Source: Lithobates sylvaticus
Lineage: Eukaryota; Chordata; Amphibia; Anura; Ranidae
Direction of reading: 5' to 3'
Assembly: GCA_028564925.1 (NCBI GenBank)
Contig: CM053030.1
Coordinates: forward strand, 371,654,945 to 371,718,944
DNA: 64,000 nt
The notes beneath the pieces are model-generated. The model saw only the letters and a list, made by a program, of their open reading frames with translations. It had not been told where the DNA came from and did not search any database. The position numbers were made by a program, and so were the translations under genes. Positions within the stretch are counted from its first letter, which is position 1; every line of letters begins with the position of its first letter. Of this stretch, positions 33,440-43,934 are shown piece by piece.

Positions 33440-33970
33440 CCCCCCCCCAATAAAGGTTTAACCCCTTGATTGCCCCCTAGGTAACCCTTTCACCCCCTTT
33501 TGCCAGTGTCACTAAGCGATCGTTTTTTTGATCGCTCTATTAGTGTCACTGGTGCCGCTAGGTAGCCAGTTTTTTTTTTAGGTAACCGCCAGGTTTATAT
33601 AGGATTATAAATAGGTTTATAGGTCAGGTACCCCCATATTACAACCTAAATAAAGGTTTTAACCCCTTGATTGCCCCTAGAGTTAACTCTTTCACCAGTG
33701 ATCACAGTATAAGTGTCACTGGTTAGCCAGTTAGTTATTTAGTTATTTAGGTTCCCCGTCAGGTTTTTATATATCGTCAGGTACCCCCATATATTACCTA
33801 ATAAAGGTTTTAACCCCCTGATTGCCCCTAGTTAACCCTTTCACCAGTGATCACCGTATAACTGTTACGGGTGACGCTGGTTAGTTAGCTTGTTTTTTTA
33901 TACTGTCAGGGCACCCGCCATTTATTACCCAACTATCGGTTTAACCCCCTGATCGCCCGGCGGGTGATAT
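33440..33970. repeat. Four diverged direct repeats upstream of the transposase
   Basis: Each unit contains AGGTTTTAACCCC, TTGATTGCCCCTAG, AACCCTTTCACCAGTG and a GTGTCACTGG-like block. Unit starts are near 33451, 33651, 33802 and 33931, so spacing shortens downstream. They occupy the likely 5' regulatory or untranslated region. Confidence 0.65.
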
Positions 33971-34411
33971 CAATTAGGTGTTAGGGTCAAATAAGGTCTG
34001 CGTCGCCCCAGGTTAGTGCCAGTACCGCAAACACCCACGCGCAAAGCATACACCTCCCTTAGTGGTATAGTATCTGAACAGATCAATATCTGATCTGATC
34101 AGATCTATACTAGCGTCCCAGCAGTTTAGGGTTCCAAAAAACGCATTGTTAGCGGGATCAGCCCAGATACCTGCTAGCACCTGCGTTTTCCCCCTCCGCC
34201 CAGCCCAGCCCAGCCCACCCAAGTGCAGTATCGATCGATCACTGTCACTTCCAAAACACTAAGCACACATAACTGCAGCGTTCGCAGAGTCAGGCCTGAT
34301 CCCTGCGATCGCTAACAGTTTTTTTGGTAGCGTTTTGATTCAGTTGCCAGCAGCCTAGGAGCTTTTTTTCCTGTGAATCTCACTAGTGTACTACTAAATT
34401 TAGAGCCCAAA

Positions 34412-36382
34412 ATGGCAAATCGCAAGTACACTAGTGAACAGGCCTACTTGTTTCTGAGTATGTCAGATAGTGAAGAGGAGGTCACTCATCTGTCAGAATC
34501 AGGCTCAGAATACGATCCAGTAGACGACAGCGGCTCCATGACAGATAGCTCTGGCGACGAAGGTGTGGTCCCTGCTAAGGTCAGGCGTACCCGATCCCGA
34601 TCTTCTGATGTTGTTGAGGTGCAGGAACCGCAGGTCTCTCGTATGGAGCAGAGAAGTACTAGCGCCGCTATTCCTTCTGGTGAACTGGCAAGCACCAGCG
34701 GCCTAGTACACCCTGGACGTAGTCAAACCAGCACTGCAGTAACACTTGGTGACGTGGCGAGTCCCATAAGTGCAGTTGAAGCTGGCGAGGTGGCAAGCAC
34801 AAGTAGTGTCCCGCTGCCACCAAGAAGAAGACAAAGGCAGGTCCGTCGATCCCATAGTGTCCTTCCTGCAGAATTCGCCAATCCTGATTGGGTGCCCACC
34901 ACTTCTGCAGGACCCGTACTTCCCCCATTCACTGGCCAACCCGGTATTCAGGTGGAAACAGCTGATTTTAAGCCATCCGATTTTTATTCGCTGTTTTTCA
35001 CGGAAGATCTCTATAGATATATTGTGGACCAAAGTAATATATACGCTGGTCAATACATCGCCGCTAATCCCCAAGTGCCTTCCCTTGCCAGAGATTGGAA
35101 ACCAATTACGGTTTCCGAATTTAAGACCTTTCTGGGCCTTTCCCTCAACATGGGCATACACAAATTCCCGACGCTGAGGTCTTATTGGTCCACCTCACCG
35201 CACCACCAAATGCCCGTGTTCTCTTGCTCCATGTCCAGGGCACGATACGAGATGATTTTGCGGTTCATGCACTTCAGTGACAATGAACTTTGTCGTCCTC
35301 GTGGAGACCCTGAATTTGATCGGCTCTACAAAATTCGGCCCCTCATAAACCACTTCAACCAATGTTTTGCAGCCTTGTTTACGCCCAATCAAGTTGTCTG
35401 CGTTGACGAGTCCCTGATTAAGTTTTCTGGCCGCTTGTCTTTCAAACAGTTCCTTCCCAGCAAGCGTGCCAGATACGGGGTCAAGCTCTACAAGCTCTGT
35501 GACAGGGCAACAGGCTATACGTGGAGCTTTTCGGTTTATAAGGGAAAAGATAGTTACGTAGAGCCGGAGAACTGTCCAGATTACATAGGGAGCGCTGGCA
35601 AGATAGTGTGGAACTTGGCGTCACCCTTATTCGGAAAGGGGTACCACTTGTACGTGGACAATTATTACACGAGCGTGCCACTGTTTAGTCACTTGTTTGA
35701 TCAGCAGATTGGAGCATGTGGCACCGTGCGACCTAATCGCCGGGGCTTTCCCCAGCGGCTTGTAGATTCCCGTCTTAGGCTGGGGGAGAGAGCCTGCTTG
35801 AAGTGTAATAACTTGCTCGCTGTGAAGTGGAGGGATAATAAGAATGTTTTCCTTCTTACCTCCCTTCATGCAGACACGACAGTCCAAATTCGTACGGCGG
35901 CTGGTGTTGTGACGAAACCCCTCTGTGTCCACGAATACAACCTTAATATGGGGGGGGTGGACCTCAACGACCAGTTGTTGGCGCCGTACCTAGTTGCCCG
36001 TAAGGCTAGACGCTGGTACAAAAAAGTGTCTATTTATTTATTCCAATTGGCTTTGCTGAATGCTCATGTGCTATACGGAGCTTCAGGCGGGACGTTACCC
36101 TTCCTTGAATTCCAGGGAGCGGTTGTCATGGAACTCCTGTATCCAGGCGATTCCACACCTCACCATCCCCTACCAAATGCAGTAAGCCGGCTGCATGAGA
36201 GGCATTACCCTTATGTCCTCCCGAGTACCCCTACCCAACGAGCCCCCCAAAAAAGATGTCGTGTCTGCAGCAAGCACGGATGTAGGCGTGACAGCCGTTA
36301 TTATTGTCCACGCTGTCCTGACAATCCTGGTCTCTGCGTTGGTGAATGTTTTGAACGCTACCACGAACTAGTGAGGTTTTAG
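34412..36382 (+). CDS. piggyBac transposase, intact 656 residues
   Basis: A single uninterrupted frame encodes a piggyBac-family DDD transposase, the enzyme that excises the element via hairpin ends and inserts it at TTAA. I take the ATG at 34412 (MANRKYTSEQAYLFL; preceded by CCCAAA). The frame runs open 13 codons further up, but only to a GTG, which is not a usual eukaryotic start. Residues 1-150 are acidic and Ser-rich, low in structure. The catalytic core follows with D332 (VVCVDESLIKFSGR), D416 (YHLYVDNYYTSVPL), D517 and D520 (NMGGVDLNDQL). It ends with a Cys-rich domain at 615-656 (RCRVCSKHGC, YYCPRC, LCVGECFERYH). All key residues of the family are present, and I see no stop or shift. 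It could serve the non-autonomous copies in the window if their ends match. Activity is inference. Confidence 0.95.
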   Translation: MANRKYTSEQAYLFLSMSDSEEEVTHLSESGSEYDPVDDSGSMTDSSGDEGVVPAKVRRTRSRSSDVVEVQEPQVSRMEQRSTSAAIPSGELASTSGLVHPGRSQTSTAVTLGDVASPISAVEAGEVASTSSVPLPPRRRQRQVRRSHSVLPAEFANPDWVPTTSAGPVLPPFTGQPGIQVETADFKPSDFYSLFFTEDLYRYIVDQSNIYAGQYIAANPQVPSLARDWKPITVSEFKTFLGLSLNMGIHKFPTLRSYWSTSPHHQMPVFSCSMSRARYEMILRFMHFSDNELCRPRGDPEFDRLYKIRPLINHFNQCFAALFTPNQVVCVDESLIKFSGRLSFKQFLPSKRARYGVKLYKLCDRATGYTWSFSVYKGKDSYVEPENCPDYIGSAGKIVWNLASPLFGKGYHLYVDNYYTSVPLFSHLFDQQIGACGTVRPNRRGFPQRLVDSRLRLGERACLKCNNLLAVKWRDNKNVFLLTSLHADTTVQIRTAAGVVTKPLCVHEYNLNMGGVDLNDQLLAPYLVARKARRWYKKVSIYLFQLALLNAHVLYGASGGTLPFLEFQGAVVMELLYPGDSTPHHPLPNAVSRLHERHYPYVLPSTPTQRAPQKRCRVCSKHGCRRDSRYYCPRCPDNPGLCVGECFERYHELVRF

Positions 36383-36415
36383 CGTAGGGTACAGCATTTC
36401 ACAGGCTAGGATACA

Positions 36416-36541
36416 CTTTCACAGGGTCTCAAGAATGCCATCGCATTTTGAGACCCGACCGTTGCAGTTAAAATTATAGTTGCAGGGTCTCAAGAATGCC
36501 ATCGCATTTTGAGACCCGACCGTTCCAGTTAAAATTATAGT
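36416..36541 (+). repeat. Two tandem ~62-65-bp units, each with a hairpin
   Basis: Just after the transposase stop, the unit GGGTCTCAAGAATGCCATCG...TTTTGAGACCCGACCGTT is present twice. In each, GGGTCTCAA and TTGAGACCC can pair around a 15-nt loop. The hairpins would lie in the transposase 3' UTR. Confidence 0.8.
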
Positions 36542-36631
36542 TATAGTTAAAAAAAAAAAAAAGTACAAAAAAAAAAACCCCCCCAAAAAAATATAAAATA
36601 AAAAACCAAAAATAGTTGTCGTTTTATTGTT

Positions 36632-36657
36632 ACTCTCTCTCTCTCTCTCTCTCTCTA
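36632..36657. repeat. (CT)n microsatellite
   Basis: About 12 CT units follow an AATAAAA-type polyadenylation-like sequence near 36597. Confidence 0.85.
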
Positions 36658-36937
36658 TTGTTGCTCTTTTTTACTCTATTCTGCAATGTTTTATTATGTT
36701 TTATCATGCTTGCTTTTCAGGTATGTTTTATTGTTAACCATTTTTTTTGTTTTCAGGTGCGCCATTCAGTTGCAGCGCGGATTTATTTATCTTGACAGCA
36801 ACAGCGTTTGCTCCCACGATACATAAAGCCGCGACTCCAACACTGTAGGAGGTGATTTCACCACCACAGTTAAAAAAAAGAGCATATATGCCGAAGCATG
36901 GGGGCAGCAGAGGGCGGAGGAGCGATTTTGCTCCTAA

Positions 36938-36984
36938 TGCCACGTACATACGGTCGAAAAAAGTGCGACCATGTGTACGTGGCA
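36938..36984. mobile_element. 47-bp Harbinger-type mini-MITE, copy 1
   Basis: TGCCACGTACATACGGTCG and its near-perfect inverse CGACCATGTGTACGTGGCA are separated by about 9 nt and flanked by TAA on both sides (36935-36937, 36985-36987). Confidence 0.7.
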
Positions 36985-37357
36985 TAACTTTTTTGCGGGA
37001 GGATGCCCCCATGCTTCGGCATATATATATTTTAGGCACCGGTTGCGTTAACAAAATGTTTTATTTTTTACTATGTTTTTTTTTTGGTATTTGCTTTGCA
37101 GGTATGGTATGGTAAGGTCTTACTGTTATACTCTAATGTTACTTTGTTTTAATGTTAACCATTATTTGCTTAGCAGGTACGCCATTCAGTTGCAGCGTGG
37201 ATTTATTTATCTTGACAGCAACAGCGTTTGCTCCCACGATACATAAAGCCGCGACTCCAACGCTGTAGGAGGTGATTTCACCACCACAGTTAAAAAAAAG
37301 AGCATATATGCCGAAGCATGGGGGCAGCAGAGGGCGGAGGAGCGATTTTGCTCCTAA

Positions 37358-37404
37358 TGCCACGTACATACGGTCGAAAAAAGTGCGACCATGTGTACGT
37401 GGCA
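37358..37404. mobile_element. 47-bp Harbinger-type mini-MITE, copy 2
   Basis: Same sequence as the copy at 36938, with TAA on both sides; it arose by the 420-bp duplication rather than by a second insertion. Confidence 0.7.
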
Positions 37405-37754
37405 TAACTTTTTTTGCGGGAGGATGCCCCCATGCTTCGGCATATATAAATGGTGCATGTATGCCCATCATTAGAAGTGGGTGGATGAAGGGAGGTATTC
37501 TAATGGTGGGCATACCCACCGCGCCATTGGGAAATTGGGAAAGCATTTTATCACACCGATCTTGGTGTGGTCAGATGCTTTGAGGGCAGAGGAAAGATCT
37601 AGGGTCTAATAGACCCCAATTTTTTCAAAAAAAGAGTACCTGTCACTGCCTATTGCTATCATAGGGGATATTTACATTCCCTGCGATAACAATAAAAATG
37701 ACAACTAAGAAAAAAAAATGGAAGGAACAGTTTAAAAATAAAATAAAAAAGCTA

Positions 37755-37755
37755 A

Positions 37756-37791
<36 letters not shown>
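37755..37791. repeat. Poly-A run of about 35 bases
   Basis: A long A run precedes the segment AAGCACCCCTGCCC, which is where collinearity with the non-autonomous copy at 3444-5401 begins. Confidence 0.85.
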
Positions 37792-37792
<1 letters not shown>

Positions 37793-38389
37793 CACCCCTG
37801 CCCCCCCCTTTTCTTGCGCAAAGGCGAACACAAGCGTCGGTCTGGCGTCATATGTAAACAGCAATTGCACCATGCATGTGAGGTATCACCGCGAAGGTCA
37901 GATCGAGGGCAGTAATTTTAGCAGTAGACCTCCTCCGTGAATCTAATGTGGTAACCTGTAAAGGCTTTTAAAGGCTTTTAAAAATGTATGTAGTTTGTCG
38001 CCACTGTGTGTTTGTGCGCAATTTTAAAGCATGTCGTGTTTGGTATCCATGTACTCGGCCTAAGATCATATTTTTTATTTCATCAAAAATTTGAGCAATA
38101 TAGTGTGTTTAAGTGCATTAAAATAAAAAAAAGTGTATTTTTTCCACAAAAAATGCGTTTGAAAAATCGCTGCGCAAATACTGTGTGGAAAAAAAAAAAT
38201 GCAACACCCACCATTTTAATCTGTAGGGCCTTTGCTTTAACAATATATATAGTGTTTGGGGGTTCAACGTAATTTTCTTGCAAAAAAAAAATATGTTTTC
38301 ATGTAAACAAAAAGTGTCAGAAAGGGCTTTATCTTCAAGTGGTTAGAAGAGTGGGTGACGTGTGACATAGGCTTCTAAATGTTGTGCAT

Positions 38390-40640
38390 AAAATGCCAGG
38401 ACAGTTCAAAACCCCCCCCAAATGACCCCATTTTGGAAAGTAGACACCCCAAGCTATTTGCTGAGAGCAATGTTGAGCCCATTAAATATTTTTTTTTTTT
38501 GGTCCCAAGAGATTGAATAATGAAAAAAAAAAAAAAATAATATTTTTTTTTACAAAAAGTTGTCACTAAATGATATATTGCTCAAACATGCCATGGGCAT
38601 ATGTGGAGATACACCCCAAAATACATTCTGTTGCTTCTCCTGAGTACGGGGATACCACATGTGTGGGACTTTTTGGGAGCCTAGCCGCGTACGGGACCCC
38701 AAAATCCAAGCACCACCTTCAGGCTTTCTAAGGGTGCAATTTTTTTATTTCACTCCTCACTGCAATCACAGTTTCGGAGGCCATGGAATGCCCAGATGGC
38801 ACAAACCACCCCCAAATGACCCCATTTTGGAAAGTAGACACCCCAAGCTATTTGCTGAGAGGTATGGTGAGTATTTTGCAGATCTCGCTTTTTGTCACAA
38901 TGTTTTGAAAATTGAAAAAAGAAAAAAAAAATTTTTTTCTTTACTTTCTTCATTTTCAAAAACACATGAGAGCTGTAAAATACTCACCATGCCTCTCAAC
39001 AAATAGCTTGGGGTGTCTACTTTCCAAAATGGGGTCATTTGGGGGGGTTTTGTGCTACTTTGGCATTTTATGGCCTTCGAAACTGTGATAGGTAGTGAGG
39101 AGTGAAATCAAAAATTTGCACCCTTAGAAATCCTGAAGGCGGTGCTTGGGTTTCGGGGCCCCGTACGCGGCTAGGCTCCCAAAAAGTCCCACACATGTGG
39201 TATCCCCATACTCAGGAGAAGCAGCAAAATGTATTTTGGGGTGCAATTCCACATATAACCATGGCATGTGTGAGCAATATATCATTTAGTGACAACTTTT
39301 TGAATACATTTTTTTTATTTTTTTTTTTGTCTTCATTCAATCACTTGGGACTAAAAAAAAAAATTATTCAACGGGCTCAACATGCCTCTCAGCAAATAGC
39401 TTGGGGTGTCTACTTTCCAAAATGGGGTCATTTGGGGGGGTTTTGTGCCATCTTGGCATTTTATGGTCTTCAAAACTGTGATAGGTAGTGATAGGTAGTG
39501 AGGAGTGAAATCAAAAATTTATGCCCTTAGAAATCCTGAAAGCGTTGCTTGGTTTTCGGGGTCCCGTATGCAGATAGGCTCCCAAAAAGTCCCACACATG
39601 TGGTATCCCCGTACTCAGGAGAAGCAGCAGAATGTATTTTGGGGTGTAATTCCACATATGCCCATGGCATGTGTGGGCAATATATCATTTAGTGACAACT
39701 TTGGGCAAAAAAAAAAAGTTTGTAATATTCCCGCAACTTGTGGCAAAATATAAAATATTCCATGTACTTAACATGCCTCTCAGCAAATAGCTTGGGGTGT
39801 CTACTTTCCAAAATGGGGTCATTTGGGGGGGGGTTTTGTGCCATCTTGGCATTTTATGGCCTTCAAAACTGTGATAGGTAGTGATAGGTAGTGAGGAGTG
39901 AAATCAAAAATTTATGCCCTTAGAAATCCTGAAGGCGGTGCTTGGTTTTCGGGGGTCCCGTATGCGGATAGGCTCCCAAAAAGTCCCACACATGTGGTAT
40001 CCCCGTACTCAGGAGAAGCAGCAGAATGTATTTTGGGGTGTAATTCCACATATGCCCATGGCATGTGTGGGCAATATATCATTTAGTGACAACTTTGGGC
40101 AAAAAAAAAAAAAGCTTGTAATATTCCCGCAACTTGTGGCAAAATATAAAATATTCCATGTACTCAACATGCCTCTCAGCAAATAGCTTGGGGTGTCGAC
40201 TTTCCAAAATGGGGTCATTTGGGGGGGTTTTGTGCTATTTTGGCATTTTATGGCCTTCAAAACTGTGATAGGTAGTGAGGAGTGAAATCAAAGATTTGCA
40301 CCCTTAGAAACCCTGAAGGCGTTGATTGGGTTTCGTGGCCCCGTGCGCGGCTAGGCTCCCAAAAAGTCCCACACATGTGGTATCCCCATACTCGGGAGAA
40401 GCAGCAAAATGTATTTTGGGGTGCATCTCCACATATAACCATGGCATGTGTGAGCAATATATCATTTAGTGACAACTTTTTGAAAAAAATAAAAATCTTT
40501 TTTATTTTTGTCTTTATTCAATCACTTGGGACTAAAAAAAAAAATATTCAATGGGCTCAACATGCCTCTCAGCAAATAGCTTGGGGTGTCTACTTTCCAA
40601 AATGGGGTCATTTGGGGGGGGGGGGGGGGTTTGTACTTAT
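38390..40640. repeat. ~391-bp repeat array, two inverted then five direct copies
   Basis: Copies on the plus strand begin AGCTTGGGGTGTCTAC near 39004, 39395, 39787, 40181 and 40571 (steps of 390-394 bp). Two copies in the opposite orientation lie near 38410-38480 and 38800-38870. The head-to-head junction is near 38920. Each complete unit has TCCCACACATGTGGTATCCC and GAGAAGCAGCA.AATGTATTTTGG blocks. Short open frames in the array are by-products. Confidence 0.9.
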
Positions 40641-41550
40641 CTGCCATTTTAGCACCTCAAGAAATGAAATAGGCAGTCATAAATTAAAAGCGGTGTAAAT
40701 TCCAGAAAATGTACTCTAGTTTGTAGACGCTATAACTTTTGCGCAAACCAATAAATATACGCTTATTGGCATTTTTTTTACTAAAGACATGTGGCTGAAT
40801 TCATTTTGGCCCAAATGTTTGACTAAAATTGAGTTTATTAGATTTTTTTTATAACAAAAAGTAGAAAATCTCTTTTTTTTTCAAAATTTTCGCTCTTTTT
40901 CCATTTATATCGCAAAAAATAAAAATCACAGAGGCAATCAAATACCATCAAAAGAAAGCTCTATTTGTGGGAAGAAAAGGACGCAAATTTCGTTTGGTTA
41001 CAAAATTGCATGACCGCGCAATTACCAGTTAAAGTAGTGCAGTGCGAAATTGAAAAAAGACCTCTGGTCCTTTGGCTGCCAAATGGTCCGGGGCTGAAGT
41101 GGTTAAATGCGTTTACAAGCGTCAAGAGCTTGAGCATTCATTTAATTGGCCAGAAAAATAATTTATTTTTGGCCATTGAAATGATCTAACGCTCAACCAC
41201 TAAACGTGCCTAGCATTTAGGTGCATTTAGCAGCATTTTTTTTCTGCCAAAATTCTGCTGCTCCTGGACACACTGGCGGTGTTTTTTTTTTTTTCCTGCC
41301 TCTAAAAGCCCCTTCCACTAAACACTGCTAAAAGCTGCATGGACACACAGGCTAACATGCAGGTGAGTTTAGAAGCAGAAAAACAACAGACACCCCTAAA
41401 AGCAGCAGTAAAAACATCCAGCGTGCATGAGGCCTTACAGTTAGGGGTTTGTTTCGAGATTTTGTTGATTTGGATTAACAATAAATGCTATTCTATTAAT
41501 GGTGAGACTTTCTATAGCGCCCCCAAAAAACCTCCCTAAAGTACCTATAA

Positions 41551-41733
41551 AGCCCCATACACACTATCAGTTTTTCTGCTGAGTTTTTCCTTCAGATTTA
41601 CCAAAACCATATAATATGAGGTCAAACCTTAGGAGTTTCAATTTGTATGCAATCGGGCAGGCCCTTGCGCTACATGGTTTTGGTAAACCTGAAGGAAAAA
41701 CTCAACAGAAAAACTGATAGTGTGTATGGGGCT
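41551..41733. mobile_element. 183-bp Harbinger-type hairpin MITE
   Basis: Ends AGCCCCATACACACTATCAG and its inverse at the right are flanked by TAA (41548-41550, 41734-41736). The inverted arms extend about 70 bp through TTTTTCCTTCAG and CAAAACCAT. The terminus AGCCCCATACACAC equals that of the autonomous-type element at 18514. Confidence 0.85.
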
Positions 41734-42221
41734 TAAGTGTACCTGCAACCCAACCCACAGAAATTGTATCTTATACAGTATGGTAATGCAGACTTTTTGA
41801 GAGGTACCACCTCCTTCCGATTCTCACAATTTAATACTGGGCTTCTAAACAACCTATGAGAAGGCTCAAATCACTGCCATATGAGAGGCAGGAAAGGGTG
41901 CCAATTTAAAAAGTCTATGTCATCGGGCAGGGGTGACGTACCAGCATGTGGACTTAATTGCACACACCTGCGGCAGCCTTCTAAACCTTCCCGTCACTGC
42001 CAAATTTCAGGCTGCTCGTGGAGGTGCCAAAGTTTGCCTGCCCTTCTCTAGCATCCGCATATTCTTTTGGGTCATTGACACTTCCCATCAAAGTGATGGT
42101 CTCTTAGAGAATCACAAATATCTCTACACCAGCTTCTTTTTTTCTATGTCAAAAAGGATATTGCATTACAGTGTAAGAAGCCAAATCCTTCTAGATTAAG
42201 GACTTGCATTGATTTAATTAA

Positions 42222-42722
42222 AGTAATACTAAACCCCCCAACAGAAAAAAACAGTCTGTATATGCAATAAAGCAGGTTTGCTGTACTCACTGTGGAAATT
42301 AAAGGGTTAATTGTCTGCATTGTGTAAAAAGACTGTTTGATTCTGTCTTCACTTAACCTCCCCTTCTTCTACTGTCCCCAATATAACTCCTGATAGAGCA
42401 GAGCCTGGGGGCCAGCTGCACATGCTCAGTTTGGTGTATATAGCTAGAGTCTATTTTATTCTTCGCATGTGCATGTGATCAGTACAGGGCCAATTAGCAC
42501 TGTCCAGAGGGTCAGGGATCCTGCAGCCTCATAGGACAGTCAGAGGAGAATGAAAACTCCTCCTACAAACAAGCTTTAATCAGACACTGATAGAAGTCTG
42601 CTATATACTGCTAATGGGAAAATGTATTTAGAGGTTTATATTTACTAAAATAATTGCATTTTAATGTTCTGTGTACTGTGGGAGACCAGATGTGAATGCA
42701 GGGTGTTGGGTTTAGTAACACT
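42222..42722. mobile_element. TTAA-flanked MITE
   Basis: TTAA at 42218-42221 and 42723-42726. Ends are AGTAATACTAAACCC and, at the right, GGGTTTAGTAACACT. No coding sequence. Confidence 0.75.
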
Positions 42723-42726
42723 TTAA

Positions 42727-43586
42727 TAAAGTGCTGCCAATGTATAAAATGACTTACCTTGCTCGGTGTTGTCCTAAACAATTTGAAAAGTTGTGGTCAG
42801 GATGGGTGAATGCTGTGTCGAGTGACACAGAGTATCATTATTCTTATTGGGGTATTGGCACTGAATAAGGTATCCTATATGGTAAACATTCCAGTAGGCT
42901 ATGCCAATTTTTAATGCTTATTTTTAATTCTTTTTCTTTTTTTTAGAGACCTCTTACCTTTCAAAGTCAAGAGATTGTTTTGTTTTTTTTCTTTTTAGAT
43001 ACCTCTGTTCATATCATCAGCTAGTTGTTGTTTGACCTTCTGTTTTGTTTATTACTGCACATCCACGTAGGATTATGTGTGGATCCTATGCCTGTCCCCA
43101 CAACTGGATTAATATGTTGTATTTGTATTATTTTCTTTTTTTTTTATATGTTTGCTTTCTACAAGCCTTAATAAAATTAAAACGTGATGGTCCAATTGGA
43201 GTGTTACACAGTTACATTGGTTTAAAAAGACACAATAGTTCATTGTCACGTTTCGCCCGCTCACAGGGCTTAGTCATAACTAAGCCCCATGGACGAAGCA
43301 AAACATGTCAGGGGTGTGGCCTAGATGGAGTCTAGGCTGAGGCTGCTTCCACTCACTACATGAGGGTTTTACCTTCCTCATTGACTTCTATGGAGCTGAG
43401 AGGAGCCCTTTCCCTGCCTGCGATCCCAGCAGTTGTCAGCATCATCACTTTTGCGCTTCAGGACCTACTAGAGCCCGAAGCAGCACCCTTAATTTCTTTG
43501 TATAAACTCAAACACTACTGAAAGTGTTGAACCTTTGCCTGTTAAAACAAACTGGCATTCAGTCTGGTACGCTCCGGGTACCTCTA
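42727..43586. other. No gene seen; GAAACGTG-type repeat fragment
   Basis: Around 43240-43320 there are inverted copies of a GGGCTTAGT/ACTAAGCCC sequence and GACGAAGCAAAACATGTC, similar to motifs near 10678 and 54210. Otherwise unassigned. Confidence 0.4.
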
Positions 43587-43934
43587 TAGTGGGGAAAATA
43601 ATTATTTGATCCCCTGCAGATTTTTTAAGTTTGCACACTTACAAAGAAATGAAGGGTCTATCATTTTTTTTATCATAGGTGTATTTTGAATGATATAAAC
43701 AGAATATCAACCGAAAATCCAGAAAAAAAACACATGATACAAATGTTATAAATTGAGTTGCAGTTCAGTAAATAAGATTAGTATTTGATCCCCTACCACA
43801 AAACAATAATTTCTGCTCATGTGGTACATAGATTAGTCCTGTCAATTTAAGAAGGTGCTCCTAAATACAACTCGTTATGTGTATAAAATACACCTGCCCA
43901 CAGAATCTCTTTCTTCCATTCAAACCTCACTATC

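Larger units (their letters stand above)
36731..37452. repeat. 420-bp tandem duplication with nested hairpins
   Basis: 36731-37032 and 37151-37452 are nearly identical at an offset of 420 bp. Each has 23-bp perfect arms (first copy 36883-36905 and 37005-37027, containing GCCGAAGCATGGGGGC and its inverse) around a loop that contains a 47-bp mini-MITE. Confidence 0.85.
32883..41102 (+). mobile_element. Complete-looking autonomous piggyBac transposon
   Basis: Flanked by TTAA, with ends CCACTTCCCGACCG and, reverse-complemented at the right, CCACTTCAGCCCCGG; only the first seven bases are strictly shared, as is common in piggyBac. From left to right it has a subterminal 39-nt hairpin (32966-33004), four diverged TTTAACCCC repeat units (33440-33970), a GC-box-like CCGCCCAGCCCAGCCCAGCC run before the gene, the transposase (34412-36382), two 65-bp hairpin repeats, a 420-bp tandem duplication and a ~391-bp array (38390-40640). 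The conserved right end (40660-41102) follows. At 8.2 kb it is long for the family, mostly because of the 3' arrays. Confidence 0.85.
32760..41434. mobile_element. Harbinger-type MITE split by the piggyBac element
   Basis: The two flanks of the piggyBac element (32760-32882 and 41107-41434) carry matching ends: GGCCTCATGCACACAGGAC at the left and GCGTGCATGAGGCC at the right, with TTA outside both (32757-32759, 41435-41437). Without the insert the element is about 451 bp. It therefore predates the piggyBac insertion. Confidence 0.75.

Noticed and set aside
34373-34411. Thirteen extra codons upstream of the piggyBac start
   Set aside because: The upstream start would be GTG; the first ATG in frame is at 34412 with a better context, and the 5' residues do not resemble the family.
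39102-40698. Frames such as GSQKVPHMWYP...EKQQNVFWG
   Set aside because: Each is a translation of the ~391-bp repeat monomer; substitution pattern among monomers is not codon-like and the same text occurs in non-coding copies at 4 and 53 kb.
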